Source: Agroathelia rolfsii | Taxonomy: Eukaryota > Basidiomycota > Agaricomycetes > Amylocorticiales > Amylocorticiaceae | Length of the DNA stretch: 64,000 nt | Assembly (NCBI GenBank): GCA_018343915.1 | Contig: JABRWF010000005.1 | Coordinates: 1,709,001 to 1,773,000, forward strand | Direction of reading: 5' to 3' | Shown: in pieces, positions 37,401-47,837 of the stretch | How positions within the stretch are numbered: position 1 is the stretch's first letter | Layout of the letters: each line of letters opens with the position of its first letter | Translations under genes and position numbers: made by a program | Notes under the pieces: generated by a model | Seen by the model: the letters and a program-made list of their open reading frames with translations, nothing else | Databases searched by the model: none | Told to the model about the DNA's origin: nothing

Positions 37401-38675
37401 CACGGCCTTATGAGAAAGACGTTCATTCAAATGCTTGCGGAGTTCAAACGACTTGGGTCGCACGTCGTCTATGCTGACTTCAGTCGCATTCTCCTGGCAA
37501 CATCGAAACCACCGGGTACGGCTCATGCGTACGCAACTTACATCAACACTGCCGTCACATCCAATGAGCTTTTCCAACATGTGTATCTCAATACCGAAAG
37601 GTTCTATGACTTCCTCATCCTGATGGATCAGGCTAATATGGCTGGGATCGTGTGTGAGGATCCACTTGCCATCGAGCCTCCGGAGGAGCTTTCCCTAGAG
37701 ATGAAATGGAACATTCAGGAATTCCTGCCCCCGGCCGTACAAGATGATTTTGCCGCCGCCGTTCGCTTCTTTGTCGTGGAGCTGTTCCGCTCGCGGCAGA
37801 AACTTAAGGACTTGGGACGCGCGCCCCTCCGGGTCATCGAGAACGGGATCCCAGATGCGACGCAGAAGAGTGCACAGCAAACCAAGGAGACGGAGATCGT
37901 GCAGGAGTTCATCTCTCGTCGGCTAACTCGACGCATGCTCAAGCTTGTTTCCAATATCCAAGATAGGGAAGTCGTTGCTCATAGAGAGGGGGATGACTCT
38001 GTGGAAGCATTCACGTTCCCCGTCCGTCCGGGCAGTCACCTGAATTTGACGAACGTCGCGCTACAGTTCGTTAAGTTCACATGCGCCGTCTTCGCCCTCG
38101 TCAAGGATCATAGTGTTGAAGTCGGTCTGCTGAAGCGAAACCTGCTCGAGCTCGTCGGTGTCAAAGAATTCGCAGACGCTGCCATCTTCCGCAATCCATG
38201 TGAGCCGCTTAAATTGTCCAATGTACCCTGCCGGTACTGTGACAGCATTCGCGACTTTGACTTCTGCCGAGACTCGGACCTTCAACCGGACGGCCAACAG
38301 GTTGCGAGCTCGGTCAAATGGCTTTGTATCGACTGTGGTGGCGAGTACGACCGACTGGCGATCGAGTTGATGGTTATTGAGATGGTGCATGAGATTGAGA
38401 GGGCATCGGCGCAACAGGATCTTCGCTGCTCGAAGTGCAAGCAAATCCAATCTGACAATCTGTCAAAACATTGCCATTGCTCCGGGGCGTACGAGCTCAC
38501 CGTGAGCAGAGTCGAAGTAAGAAGAAAGCTGAGGACCATTGTGAATGTCGCCAGGGCTTACGGCTTTAGCCGCTTGAGAGTAATTATTGCAATTTCAACT
38601 AGCATCGAGGCAAAAACTGACATTGTCAATTTGCAGGAAATGGCCGATAGAATGCTCTTATCGCACTCATCATGA
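31493..38675 (+). CDS. POL2: DNA polymerase epsilon catalytic subunit A
   Basis: This is the leading-strand replicative polymerase with 3'-5' proofreading. Eight exons (31493-31783, 31839-31964, 32016-33097, 33151-33331, 33385-33570, 33628-36120, 36174-38579, 38637-38675) give 2267 residues, close to yeast and human. An Arg/Gly-rich leader is followed by the exonuclease: Exo I YDIETTK (Asp312, Glu314), Exo [12 protein letters not shown] and Exo [14 protein letters not shown]. Polymerase motif A is [10 protein letters not shown] (Asp679), motif B is [18 protein letters not shown] and motif C is DTDG (914-917). After an inactive second polymerase half come two C-terminal metal sites: CRYC (from 2139) with CIDC, then CSKC with CHC, which bind the Dpb2 partner. 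All catalytic acids are present. A final 57-nt intron is in frame and easily missed. Confidence 0.97.
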
Positions 38676-39383
38676 AGATATTGCTCTAACAATATACCAG
38701 AATGATGAGCACATCAAGATCAACAGCGATGCATTTTTTTTTCCCTCGTAAAAAGCTTTTATTTATTCATTCCTAATGTTACGAAACGTGTATGTATACA
38801 CCGGTAATGGCCGTATATTCAGAAGTCAGAAGTAGAAAAGTTAACGGAGACTTATATTTCAATGTTAAGATCATATTCATCGGAGTCACTCGTCTACGCT
38901 ATTATCATCTTGTTACATGATCCGTAGATTAATTCGGCAGGCATAGCAGCAATGAACACATTCTGGCATATTATGAAATCCGACTCAGTTTCTTCATATC
39001 TTCGCCTCGATCAGACCCCACCATGAACATTTGTCATGGCATGGGAACAGTCCGAGGGTGGGATGTTAAAAAAAAAAGAGGAGTTGAATCCTCAGAAAAA
39101 GAAATGTTTGGGGAAAAAGCCCTCCTTGAGAGGGAAAAAACCCCAAGTATAAAAATCCCCGGCCGGGAGATATTGAAATAAAATGAAAAAACCATGAAAT
39201 AATATGAATAAAGATATTAAAGAGAGAGAAATCAGACACCACAACAGACACAGGAGAGAGCAGAACACCGAGAATAAGAGCCAACCAGTGGAGTCAGACA
39301 GACAAATAGAGCCAAGGATTGAGCCAGAGCCAGACCGAAACTTGAGAGCAGAAAGAATCCAGGAGAGCAGAGCATTAGGCAGC
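38676..39383. other. Intergenic, convergent 3' ends
   Basis: This spacer between the POL2 stop and the orphan gene's stop includes T-rich and A-rich tracts (about 38740, 39068). I see no gene. Confidence 0.5.
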
Positions 39384-40580
39384 TTAAAGTTCAGGACACA
39401 AAAGAATATAAAAAATCATATAAAAAAAGCCCGCAGAGTTCCCCGAATCAGTTGTCGGGACTCCATTGTTCTTGTTTTTGAAGAATCCGATGGATTTTCT
39501 CTCCGACGCCGCCGCTTTGAGATGTTGGTACCCCTCACGAGTTTCGTTGAACTTGCACCCGGCCCACTTTTTGATACTCTTCACGCTCTTCTTGAAACTC
39601 CTTGGCTTCTTTGCAGGTACCCTCTCTTCGAATCTCCAGTCACCACAACACGTCTCCAACAGTTCCTCCGATAGCAGGCCGGCATCCACACTATCAGGGT
39701 TCCTCGAGGAGGTGTTGTCGAGGGCGGCGAAGATCGAGGTCATCGGAGGTGAGCAATGCCCGAGTTCAGTAAAAGCAGTGAGAAAGTCCTTTACGGTACT
39801 ATACACTGCACGCCGCTTGGAGGGAGGACGAACGTTGGGGCGGAACGAGATCTCCGAGTCGTCGATCACCAGGACGGGAGGGACTGGCGAGCAGTAGGGC
39901 CGAGGTCGATCACGCAAGTCGAAGTGAGCGATGATGAAGTCCCTAACGGCGGTGCGCATTGGATGCTCGGGCGTGGGCGTGGGGGGATCGCCTACGTTGG
40001 GACGGAATGAAATTTCCAAGTCATCCACCGGCCTGGTCATTGCTGACACACGGGAAGATAAACTGGGGATAGGGGTGACAATGTCAGCCTCACGAGGAAG
40101 CTTATCGTCAATGGATTGCCCCAAGGACACCAAGGGCGTCTCAAGGTTCTTTCCGTCGAACGGTTCTATGACATAGTCGCTTTCAGCGGTGGTCGTTGCA
40201 TTGCTGCTTGAGGACATATCACTGAAAGCCTTGTCGAGTTCTTCGATTGAAGTTCTCGTTGATCTCGCCAAATGATTGGTGAAGATGTAGGAATCATATC
40301 CTTCGGTGAGAGGCTCTATGACAGAAGGAGCTGAGAATAGAGAAGATGAATGCGAGGGCCCACTAAGGGACTCAAGATCCGAAGGAGTAGTGGAGCCTTG
40401 TATCTTCATTGGCCCCTCCACTTCGCTCGTCGCACGGATCGTTATCCGCAGAGGGTTGAGTCCATTGAACCACAGTTTCTCGTCCGGGTTGTAGTCCTTT
40501 TCGGATAGCTGGTCTGTAACATGTGCAAATTTTGACAAGTCAAGTGCCTTTTGGGCAAACTCGAAATGTGAGTAAGGCAT
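39384..40580 (-). CDS. Hypothetical protein with an internal EISFRPNV duplication
   Basis: A single open frame encodes 398 residues from the ATG at 40580 (MPYSHFEFAQKALDLSKFAH). I do not recognise it. The same frame is open for 16 codons upstream, but that leader is proline-rich and less likely. The visible features are: an N-terminal charged helix; a Ser-rich middle; two related blocks, DDLEISFRPNV...RTAVRDFIIAHFDL and DDSEISFRPNV...STVKDFLTAFTEL, about 65 residues apart; and a basic C-terminal stretch (KKPRSFKKSVKSIKKWAGCKF). The last 14 residues are hydrophobic (FFYMIFYILL) and could be either a real tail or read-through of an unspliced 3' intron. There is no signal peptide. It is probably a lineage-specific gene. 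Confidence 0.6.
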   Translation of the reverse strand: MPYSHFEFAQKALDLSKFAHVTDQLSEKDYNPDEKLWFNGLNPLRITIRATSEVEGPMKIQGSTTPSDLESLSGPSHSSSLFSAPSVIEPLTEGYDSYIFTNHLARSTRTSIEELDKAFSDMSSSSNATTTAESDYVIEPFDGKNLETPLVSLGQSIDDKLPREADIVTPIPSLSSRVSAMTRPVDDLEISFRPNVGDPPTPTPEHPMRTAVRDFIIAHFDLRDRPRPYCSPVPPVLVIDDSEISFRPNVRPPSKRRAVYSTVKDFLTAFTELGHCSPPMTSIFAALDNTSSRNPDSVDAGLLSEELLETCCGDWRFEERVPAKKPRSFKKSVKSIKKWAGCKFNETREGYQHLKAAASERKSIGFFKNKNNGVPTTDSGNSAGFFYMIFYILLCPEL

Positions 40581-41629
40581 GGTTGTAGTCGTTTTAAAGG
40601 CAGGTAGCGGAGGGGGGTGTAATATCAAGTTATGGGATGCTTATCCCGCATGGTTCGTTGATTTTATAGGAAAAAGATAGGAGAAGTGCGAATCGGCTAA
40701 GAAGGGTGTAAGGGGAGAGTAAGGAGGGGATCAGGAGAACGAAGTCGAACCGCTCCTATCAAGCTCGATAGACGCTCTAGACAGATACTTGAGAGTAAAA
40801 TCAATACTTGGATGGGCTAGCTGGTTATAGGGCTTCCATCCGCATCGCATTCTCAATGCCCTACAAAGATATAAGCTCTCTGTGAGCAGGATGTACTGAG
40901 CAGCCATCCCATTGGTGCCAATTTGTGGGGGGAATTTGGTACCGGTAGTCGACACCGACATTGGATATCAGCTGGAAACTTGTTCTTTCTTTAGGAGAAG
41001 GACATGACCTGACATGAATTTGGGATGGGCCAAAGCAAATACAGCGTTCAGCTATCTTCAACTCAAAAAGCTCCAGCTGAGTCGGATAGTGATGTCAAGC
41101 AGCTACACAATCCGAACTTGAAATAGCCCAACTCAGTTATATATACATGCTGTTGACTTTCAGATAATGGTAATTCTAAATACGGGCAAAATACCGAAGT
41201 TCCTCGAATGAAAGACTTTTTCAAGAAGACTATGATGAATTTTGGAATTCAGTCGCATTAGAAAAGGTTCGAGCTCAAGTACTGACTGAGAGGCGGCTTC
41301 ATCCAGGCGTCGAATCCGCATTCCAACATCTGAGCAAGGCAAGTGGTCAACTGACTTAACTTAAGGATGGCTCACGATATAAGCGCAATTATCATCAATA
41401 TTAATAGAACCTATGCATTGAATCACAATAATCGTACAACATAAATTGAGTCTCATAGTTAGATAACGACCGATAGAAAAAAAATAGAGGATAGCATATA
41501 GAAAACGAAAATATTGAATAGCAAGAAAAAGAATCAACTGGTTATGTCTGCAGTGGTCGCGTACAAACAAAATGGAGAGATGGGAAAGGACAATACGAAA
41601 CATAATATAATCGCGATCCATGGTGATCA
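40581..41629. other. Intergenic
   Basis: This is about 1 kb between two minus-strand genes: the upstream region of the orphan gene and the 3' flank of the ASE1 homologue. I see no gene. A weak B-box-like word near 41266 lacks a matching tRNA fold. Confidence 0.5.
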
Positions 41630-44303
41630 TCATGGTGAAACCTCCTCTTCCTTAACTACAAGCCCTGACAGGCCTCTTGCTCCCTGTGCAAAACGGCCAG
41701 CGGCCGCATTATGATTCGTCGAGGGACCCATACCCCCGTCAACACTTGGCCGTGGCTTGAAACTTTCTCTGCGAGCCCGCGCAGCCTTCTTCACCGCCTC
41801 CTGTGCCGTATTCACTGTTGATGCAACTCGCTGTGTGCTACCACCAGTGCCAATCGTACTAGTGGCAGACATGGCACGGTTCCTCGCCGTACCGGACCGC
41901 AAGCCCGCTGCCATCGGTGTTGGACGTGACACGGACGAGCCGCCGATCTTGTGAGGCGACGACACACTGCGCGCAGTGGTCCCTGCCGCCCTGTTGCCAC
42001 CGTTGACCGCCTTTCGATTTGATGCTAGCAGGCCGCGTTGTTGGCTGCGTGTGTTAGGCTTGCTAACACTAGGCGGAGGGTCCGACATGAGTTTCATCCG
42101 CTTATTCGGTGCATTCTGACTCCCAGATGGTGCGGGCCGTACTGTTCCTGGCTTTTTGCTGCTAGTGGTAGCAGGAGGGGCCGCGCGCCCCTGAGAGGGG
42201 TTACTGTTGGCAGCAGGTGTAGTGGCACGTGGTGGGACGGAGCCTGCGCGGGACGGCTGACTCTTGCGCTTGTTCTCCTGTTCGGCCGCAGCGGCGCCTG
42301 CAGCCTGGAGCAATATCTCATGGATGCTCTCGCCGTTCACCATAAATTTGCGCCCTGACTCGGCCTCCCATGCAGGGATGGAAAGAAGTAAATCCTGCTG
42401 CAGCTAGACAGCCATATAATAATGATGAGACCGGTTTGAGATATGAATAGAAGAAACAATCACATACCCGGGGCTTTTCTTTATTGACGCGTTTGCGCAT
42501 CTTTTCCTCACGCAACAGCCGGCCGGGGTCTCGGGGACCTCGTCCAAGAAGACGTGATTGGTCTGAAGCAGCAGCGGCCAGCTCGCGTTCCTCCCGACAG
42601 ATGTCGAAATACTTGCGGATAGCGGCAAGAAGATGTGCTTTTGATCGACGGTCTTCCTTGAGCCTTCTAACCTCGTCTTCGTGAATGGCGAGAAGCTCTT
42701 CAGTCGCCTCGTCTAAAAGATGAAAGGAGAGAATTAGGGGGGGGGGGTTGAACAATGAACAGGATTCGAGATGAAAAATGCCCACCATCAAAGAATGGAG
42801 AAAAGTCTGCTCGTTCCTCTTCACCAACCAGGAGCTCATCCCACAACTTGGTGATCTCATCCCGCGCACTAGCCACAAACGCATGCATACTCTCCCGTTT
42901 CAGTTCCAGCATCCGCGCGAGCTCCTCCTCATATTGCTGTACAATCTGTTCCGTGCTACCACGGTGCTGCTCCACAAACGCATCCATATCTTCATCGGAC
43001 ACTCCCAGCCGTCGCCAGAGCGGCTCAAGCTGGTCGTACATAGCTTGGATACTCGCCTCGCGCGTGCGCTTGATTTCTTCCAGGCGTGACTGTGTGGCGG
43101 CGGCCCACGAGAGGAGAGCGGGTGACGGGTCGACGTCTGGTAGCAGTACCGAAGCAGGTTGGGCATCGGCATCTGCCAATTCTTCGAGGCGATCGACGAA
43201 CGATAAGAAGATGCGTTGATAGTCGGTCTCGTTGGGTGATGATGTGGATGAGGATGTAGCGGCTGTTGCTTTAGAAGTTGACGATAGCGGCGGGTTGGAG
43301 TTGAAGTTGAATAATAACGATGACTTGCGAGCTCCAGGCGTAGGTGTAGAAAAGGCAAAGGGATCATCTTCTTGGGAATCATTATTATTGGTATATGACG
43401 GAGATAAACATGAAGAAGTCGTGGGCACGGTGAAGGAGAATGTACCAGGGTCATCAGGTGAAGGTGGCGTGATGCCAAGTTCTGCATAGAGCCAGTCGAT
43501 CTGAACAAATGCTCCTAGAAGCTGTGCTAGGCGGTTTGACTGGAGGGCGGTCAGCACAAGGATTAAGAGAAAGGGAAACACGGAACGCACCACTTCAGCT
43601 TTGCCACGTACAAGCTCTTTCTCGAGCTTCAGGAATTTCTCAGGAGTAACATCGCGATAGGAGTCGTCATTGCTGGCTTCTTCGTCTTGTACAGACTGTT
43701 GCACCATGAATTCACGAGAGAAGAAGTCAGATCCAAGCGTTGTTGCGAGGGCGCTGAGCCGATTTGCGAGTGTATTTAGCTGTTCTAGTTTAGTTTGATA
43801 GAGCTAAAGATGCCAGGTTATGCTTCAGAGTTAACATTATTGCACAGCAGACGCACTTGTCGAAGTTTGTCCTGATGTTCTGAGATCAAGTCATATCTTC
43901 TTGGCAGCACTTGCTCCTTCTTGAGTTGCTCTAAGCTGTTGCCTGTCGTTTTCACATTGCCTTCAAGGGCACGCGCGTACCCTAGACAATGCCTCTCGAC
44001 ATCCTCACATTTTGAAATCCATTCATTAACTTGCTGTCTCCTGGAGTCGATCTGCTGTTCGACGCCGTTCATGAGCTGTTGATGCAACACATTGAGTTCT
44101 TCTGCGAGCGCCCCGGGAGGTAGACCAAGTCTTTATATTACACGTGAAAATCGTCATTCAGAAGGGCAATACTTTTTGTGTAGGTCTTAAAGCGGTGCAT
44201 ACTGGGCATGTAGCTCAGGCAAGAGTTGCGTTTGAGACTGTAGATGTGCATGCAGCGAGTCCAAGAGATCAGTCAGGTTGAAGGCAGACGATGAATCCGG
44301 CAT
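41630..44303 (-). CDS. ASE1: Ase1/PRC1/MAP65 microtubule-bundling protein
   Basis: This is an antiparallel microtubule crosslinker of the spindle midzone, needed for anaphase spindle stability and cytokinesis. Six exons (44303-44203, 44130-43857, 43803-43591, 43539-42786, 42712-42468, 42403-41630) give 786 residues. It starts with a dimerisation coiled coil (SLHAHLQSQTQLLPELHAQ, then LGLPPGALAEELNVLHQQL). The spectrin-like part contains RLAQLLGAFVQIDWLYAELG. The microtubule-binding signature is ITKLWDELLVGEEERADF, followed by FFDDEATEELLAIHEDEV, which reads correctly only after splicing. The C-terminus is basic and Ser/Pro/Arg-rich, as in Ase1, where it binds tubulin tails and takes Cdk phosphorylation. 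It is the last clearly conserved gene before the accessory region. Confidence 0.9.
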
Positions 44304-44989
44304 CTGGAAATAATGTGGCGTGTGGGCTGCGGCAGAGAAAGCCGTTGGTTTGTGTAGCTTCCTCTTTGTGGTGGTGCCAACGACGAATGTAGGCCGGCAG
44401 CGTCGACAGTGTGGTTGTGTGTGTGTGTGCGGATGCAGCGGCGGCGCCAATAACGAACTTGTTGCCAAGTATGAGATCGACCCCTTCCAAGCACGTGATC
44501 GCGAAATTCGATTACGTCATCACCCTTGCTCAGCCACTTCAAGCCAAAGTAGGCGTCATTCAAATAAATCATCAAGAGGCATACATATGTGTCGTAAAGT
44601 CTATCAAAGTAACTACATATGTGATCATGATACGTCGTGTCATAAGGCTACAAAAAGGGTGCTAAAATCCGGATCCCAATTGATACAAATGTTCATAAAA
44701 ATCCATGTCAGGTCTAGAAGAGAATAATAACCCATTCAAGTGGGTAGAATTGTCGTGCCGGTGTTGAATGCACGTGTTGGGTGCGTGGCGTCCTGGTCCC
44801 TATCCATGCGGGGGACGCAATCTGTATACGCAAGATATAGCTTAGTGGGTCGACCGTCGCATGAAGACCGACCAGCAGGGTGGGATGCGTCGAGGATCCA
44901 AATAGGTTTAGAGAGGTGTCGACAACATCCGAGCCTATGCAATGACGTTAGACGTCCACCATTCATATGCTCCGAGTATGTCGATACTA
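44304..44989. other. Intergenic border between housekeeping block and accessory region
   Basis: This is the upstream region of ASE1 and the 3' flank of the first small secreted gene. I see no gene. Confidence 0.5.
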
Positions 44990-45396
44990 TCATGATAGCA
45001 TTTGATGGACTGCATTGTGCCAAAGCTCTGTAGTCAAAGGGACTGAGCTTCTTTATTATGTTGTTTGAGATCGACGAAACTTACCTCCGTCACGAGATTC
45101 AAGAGTCACGTGAACAGCATCTTTCCAGAGTGCTCCAACTTGCGAAGCCTCAGTAGAGGCCTCAGCCTCTGTATTTCGTGATTCAATGGTCATGTGAACA
45201 GCGTCTTTCCAAAGGCCTCCATCTCGGGAAACCTGAGTATTGAGAGCACCTTCTGTGCAGGAAGAGATAAGCTGGAATGTATTGGATGATCCGATAACAC
45301 GTCGTGCAATATACCTTCTACAGGAAGTGGCGCAGAATGTGCAACAAGGGCTACTGACCCGAGCGTAAGAAGCAAGTACAATGCCTTGGACACCAT
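44990..45396 (-). CDS. Secreted peptide precursor with three LW-x3-VH cores
   Basis: Three exons (45396-45315, 45252-45085, 45027-44990) encode 95 residues. Exon 1 is a signal peptide (MVSKALYLLLTLGSVALVAH, cut near HSA/PLP) and ends in phase 1. The mature part contains three related cores: GGLWKDAVHMTIESR, GALWKDAVHVTLESR and, in a 38-nt last exon, ELWHNAVHQMLS followed by the stop. The first two end in ESR, and SRDGG/RDGGE precedes cores 1 and 3, so each core follows an Arg. It has no cysteine and no CaaX end. It shares its core and its intron placement with three other genes in this window. It is inferred to be a precursor whose short cores are excised, possibly after UstYa-type modification. 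A TATA box lies 97 bp upstream. Confidence 0.82.
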
Positions 45397-47237
45397 TTTG
45401 ATCGTTAAGCGGATTCGTTCTGAGGAGGCGAGGTATTCGTTATCTCTTGGTCGTGAATGGGATAATGCTGCGAGCCGAATACCACGACGAGACTTTATAG
45501 CCTCGTGGATTCAGTGTTTGAGGTGCCATGGCCGTAACTCTTGTTTGAGTCACCCGCGGTACGATGAGCTATAGCATCCACAGTCACCCGTCACTCCTGA
45601 GCAGTCACGAAATTACGTTTTGTGCGGGTGCTGAGCGGGTGAGTCATTCAGCCCACGGGGAACACAGCATTGCTGTTCTAAACCTGTTGTGTATCAGGTC
45701 AATTATGACAGGCACAGAGGTATAATGGATCTCGCCAAGCTGGATACCACAGCTAGTTGTGGTGACTGCACAACGGGTCAGCATAGCTGGAGTGATGGGG
45801 GAAGCCGGCGGAACCGTGCGCCATCAAGATATGGCGTGTGGCTATGTCATCCATATTGATGCCCAGGCAGTTGCATGAACTTCTGATTCGCTTGCCTGGC
45901 AATCGCTTGCGTGTGCCATTGTAGAATATATGTCTAGGTCAAATGTGCCCGTTTACCAGACCTGCATCAGAGCTCGCTTGAAGATCACAAATTTATTCCA
46001 GATAAATTGTCGTTATTGCTACATGCGCACTCCTGCTGATTACTGATGATAAAAATTAATTAAATCAAGGAGAGAGAAAGATACTGAACCACAACGCCAA
46101 GCGAAATGTGGAAATTCTGGCTTTCCGATGCAAATACATGACTGTTGCAGATGTGTGAATTCCAATGAAAGGTAAGCCTATCACTGCGTGTTCAGTAACC
46201 AGCAATCAAAACACCTTGAGAAAGTGGAGAAAGAGAAAAAGCACAGCACATCGTATATGAGTCATAAATACGGGAGCTGTGCTTTCAGGTTTTTTTGTAG
46301 TGCTATTTCTCAGCTCCAAGGAATGCTTATTGTAATAAGCTGATACCGTCAAAATAGCCATTGACATAACTTGAAGCTACTTTTGGCAATTCAGCATGGA
46401 GCGGGAAACACTTCAACAATATTCATTTCGTCCACAGTGTGTACGGTTGTATGATCAGAGAAATAGTGATGACAAAGGTGTGTTTATGCGTCCGGGGAGC
46501 GGAGACCTATACAAAAATAATGTCATTGAAAGGGTCGCACAAGTCTTGATGCACTGAGTAAGCTCGTCATTTATCTACGCATAGTAAGCATCGCTTGAGT
46601 ATCAGGCCCTGAGAGGGAGTGCGCAAAGAGTAGGCAGAGTACATGCACTCTCGGGCCTCGTCACGGACGGCACAACACCGTGATCGCGTGATCGGCTGGA
46701 TGTCTGTGGAGCTAACCCCGGAAGCGGAGTTCTAAATTTAAGGGTGCAACTCCGACACTACCGGACTGAGATAAAACGGAATCGGCGCTTAGAGTCAAGG
46801 ATCTACTTACTTTTGGCAGCCGTCTCACTGTTGTCGTTATTGTTTCATTGATGCTATATTACCCCAGTTGCCAGGCTGCAACAAGAAATAAAAATATAGA
46901 AGTACTCAAACATTTTGTTACAGGGTTACAACTACAAAGTCTACAAGTTTCACCTGGTATTTGTAAGACGGAAGCGGGGATAGCCCAAATAAACTAACCG
47001 AAAATGAACTAATGAATCAAAAGAACAAGATAGAAGAAGCGAAGAAAGAAGTAGAAGAGGAGTCCAATCCAGAACATCGTTATGGTCCAGGTTAGCAATT
47101 CCAGCGACGCGAATAGGCTTAAATAATTAGTGACGCTTTTGGATAAATAGCCTGGGTAAGGTCGACCTTATCGGGTGATTTTGCTCGTGACTACGCATCA
47201 ATGGCTGAGTGAACACAGGTTATCAATTTCGTCCGTC
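45397..47237. other. Intergenic in the accessory region
   Basis: This is 1.8 kb: the promoter of the three-core gene, then AT-rich sequence up to the stop of the nine-core gene. I searched it for further LW-x3-VH cores on both strands and saw none. Confidence 0.5.
45493..45499 (-). promoter_or_regulatory. TATA box of the three-core precursor gene
   Basis: TATAAAG on the minus strand, about 97 bp upstream of the ATG at 45396. The 9-core and 2-core paralogues have TATA-like boxes at similar distances. Confidence 0.6.
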
Positions 47238-47837
47238 TCAGTCGACTGTCTGGTGCACGTCGGCAGACCATATAGCACCCTCCCCGCGTTCGTCCACAGT
47301 CTGGTGAACATCAACAGACCAGATGGCGCCCTCCCCACGTTCCTCCACGGTCGGATGAACATCCGTAGACCAGATGGCGCCCTCTCCACGTTTTTCCACA
47401 GTCTGATGAACGTCGACAGACCAGATGGCGCCCTCACCACGTTCCCCTACGATCGGGTGAACACCAGTAGACCAGATAGCACCTTCATCACGCTCCTCCA
47501 CTGTTTTGTGGACGTCTACAGACCAAAGCGCGCCCTCTCCTCGTTCGTTTACGGTCTGATGCACCTCAGATGCCCAGAGCTTGCCATCGCCACGCTTTTC
47601 CACGGATTCGTGGACAGCAGTAGACCAGATAGCGCCCTCCCCGCGTTCGTCGACGGTTTTATGTGCATCAGTTGACCAGATAGCACCATTATCGCGAGCA
47701 TTGATTTCTGTTTGAGTTGTCAGTTCGGGTGATTTAGGAGATCTAATAAATGAAAGTGACATACGCGGCTGGATAGGTGCAGCCGAGACTATGGAAGCAG
47801 TAATAGCAATAACAGTGATGATAACGGGCGTGTGCAT
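47238..47837 (-). CDS. Secreted repeat precursor with nine 17-residue units carrying an [IL]W-x3-[VA]H core
   Basis: It starts at the ATG at 47837 with a signal peptide (MHTPVIITVIAITASIVSAA). After PIQP a 57-nt in-frame GTATGT..CAG intron (about 47777-47721) should be removed; its phase-1 position matches the paralogues. The remainder is nine head-to-tail units of consensus GEGAIWSVDVHQTVEKR, 17 residues or 51 bp. Cores, in order: AIWSTDAH, AIWSTAVH, KLWASEVH, ALWSVDVH, AIWSTGVH, AIWSVDVH, AIWSTDVH, AIWSVDVH, AIWSADVH. Units end in EKR (twice), otherwise in ER. The KR boundaries are Kex2-type; the others have decayed or need another protease. It has no cysteine. The layout (signal peptide plus many near-identical units with basic borders) is that of dikaritin precursors such as UstA, and of Kex2-processed repeat proteins generally. 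Confidence 0.9.
   Translation of the reverse strand: MHTPVIITVIAITASIVSAAPIQPRMSLSFIRSPKSPELTTQTEINARDNGAIWSTDAHKTVDERGEGAIWSTAVHESVEKRGDGKLWASEVHQTVNERGEGALWSVDVHKTVEERDEGAIWSTGVHPIVGERGEGAIWSVDVHQTVEKRGEGAIWSTDVHPTVEERGEGAIWSVDVHQTVDERGEGAIWSADVHQTVD
47239..47715. repeat. 51-bp coding tandem repeat, nine units
   Basis: This is the DNA counterpart of the nine-unit protein. Units are 51 bp and keep the frame; the last unit lacks its terminal three codons. On the plus strand the words CCAGAT(A/G)G and CGTTC recur once per unit. Divergence lies mainly at the two residues after Trp and at the unit border. Confidence 0.85.

Noticed and set aside
41255..41300. Possible tRNA (GGTTCGA-like B box)
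   Set aside because: No A box at the right distance and no cloverleaf stems could be formed by eye.
44990..45396. Small secreted precursor read as a basidiomycete mating pheromone
   Set aside because: No CaaX box at the C-terminus, a classical signal peptide is present, and the core motif differs from farnesylated pheromones.
47239..47715. Regularly spaced repeats resembling a CRISPR array
   Set aside because: The period is a multiple of three, units are contiguous without unique spacers, and they encode a secreted repeat protein in a eukaryote.
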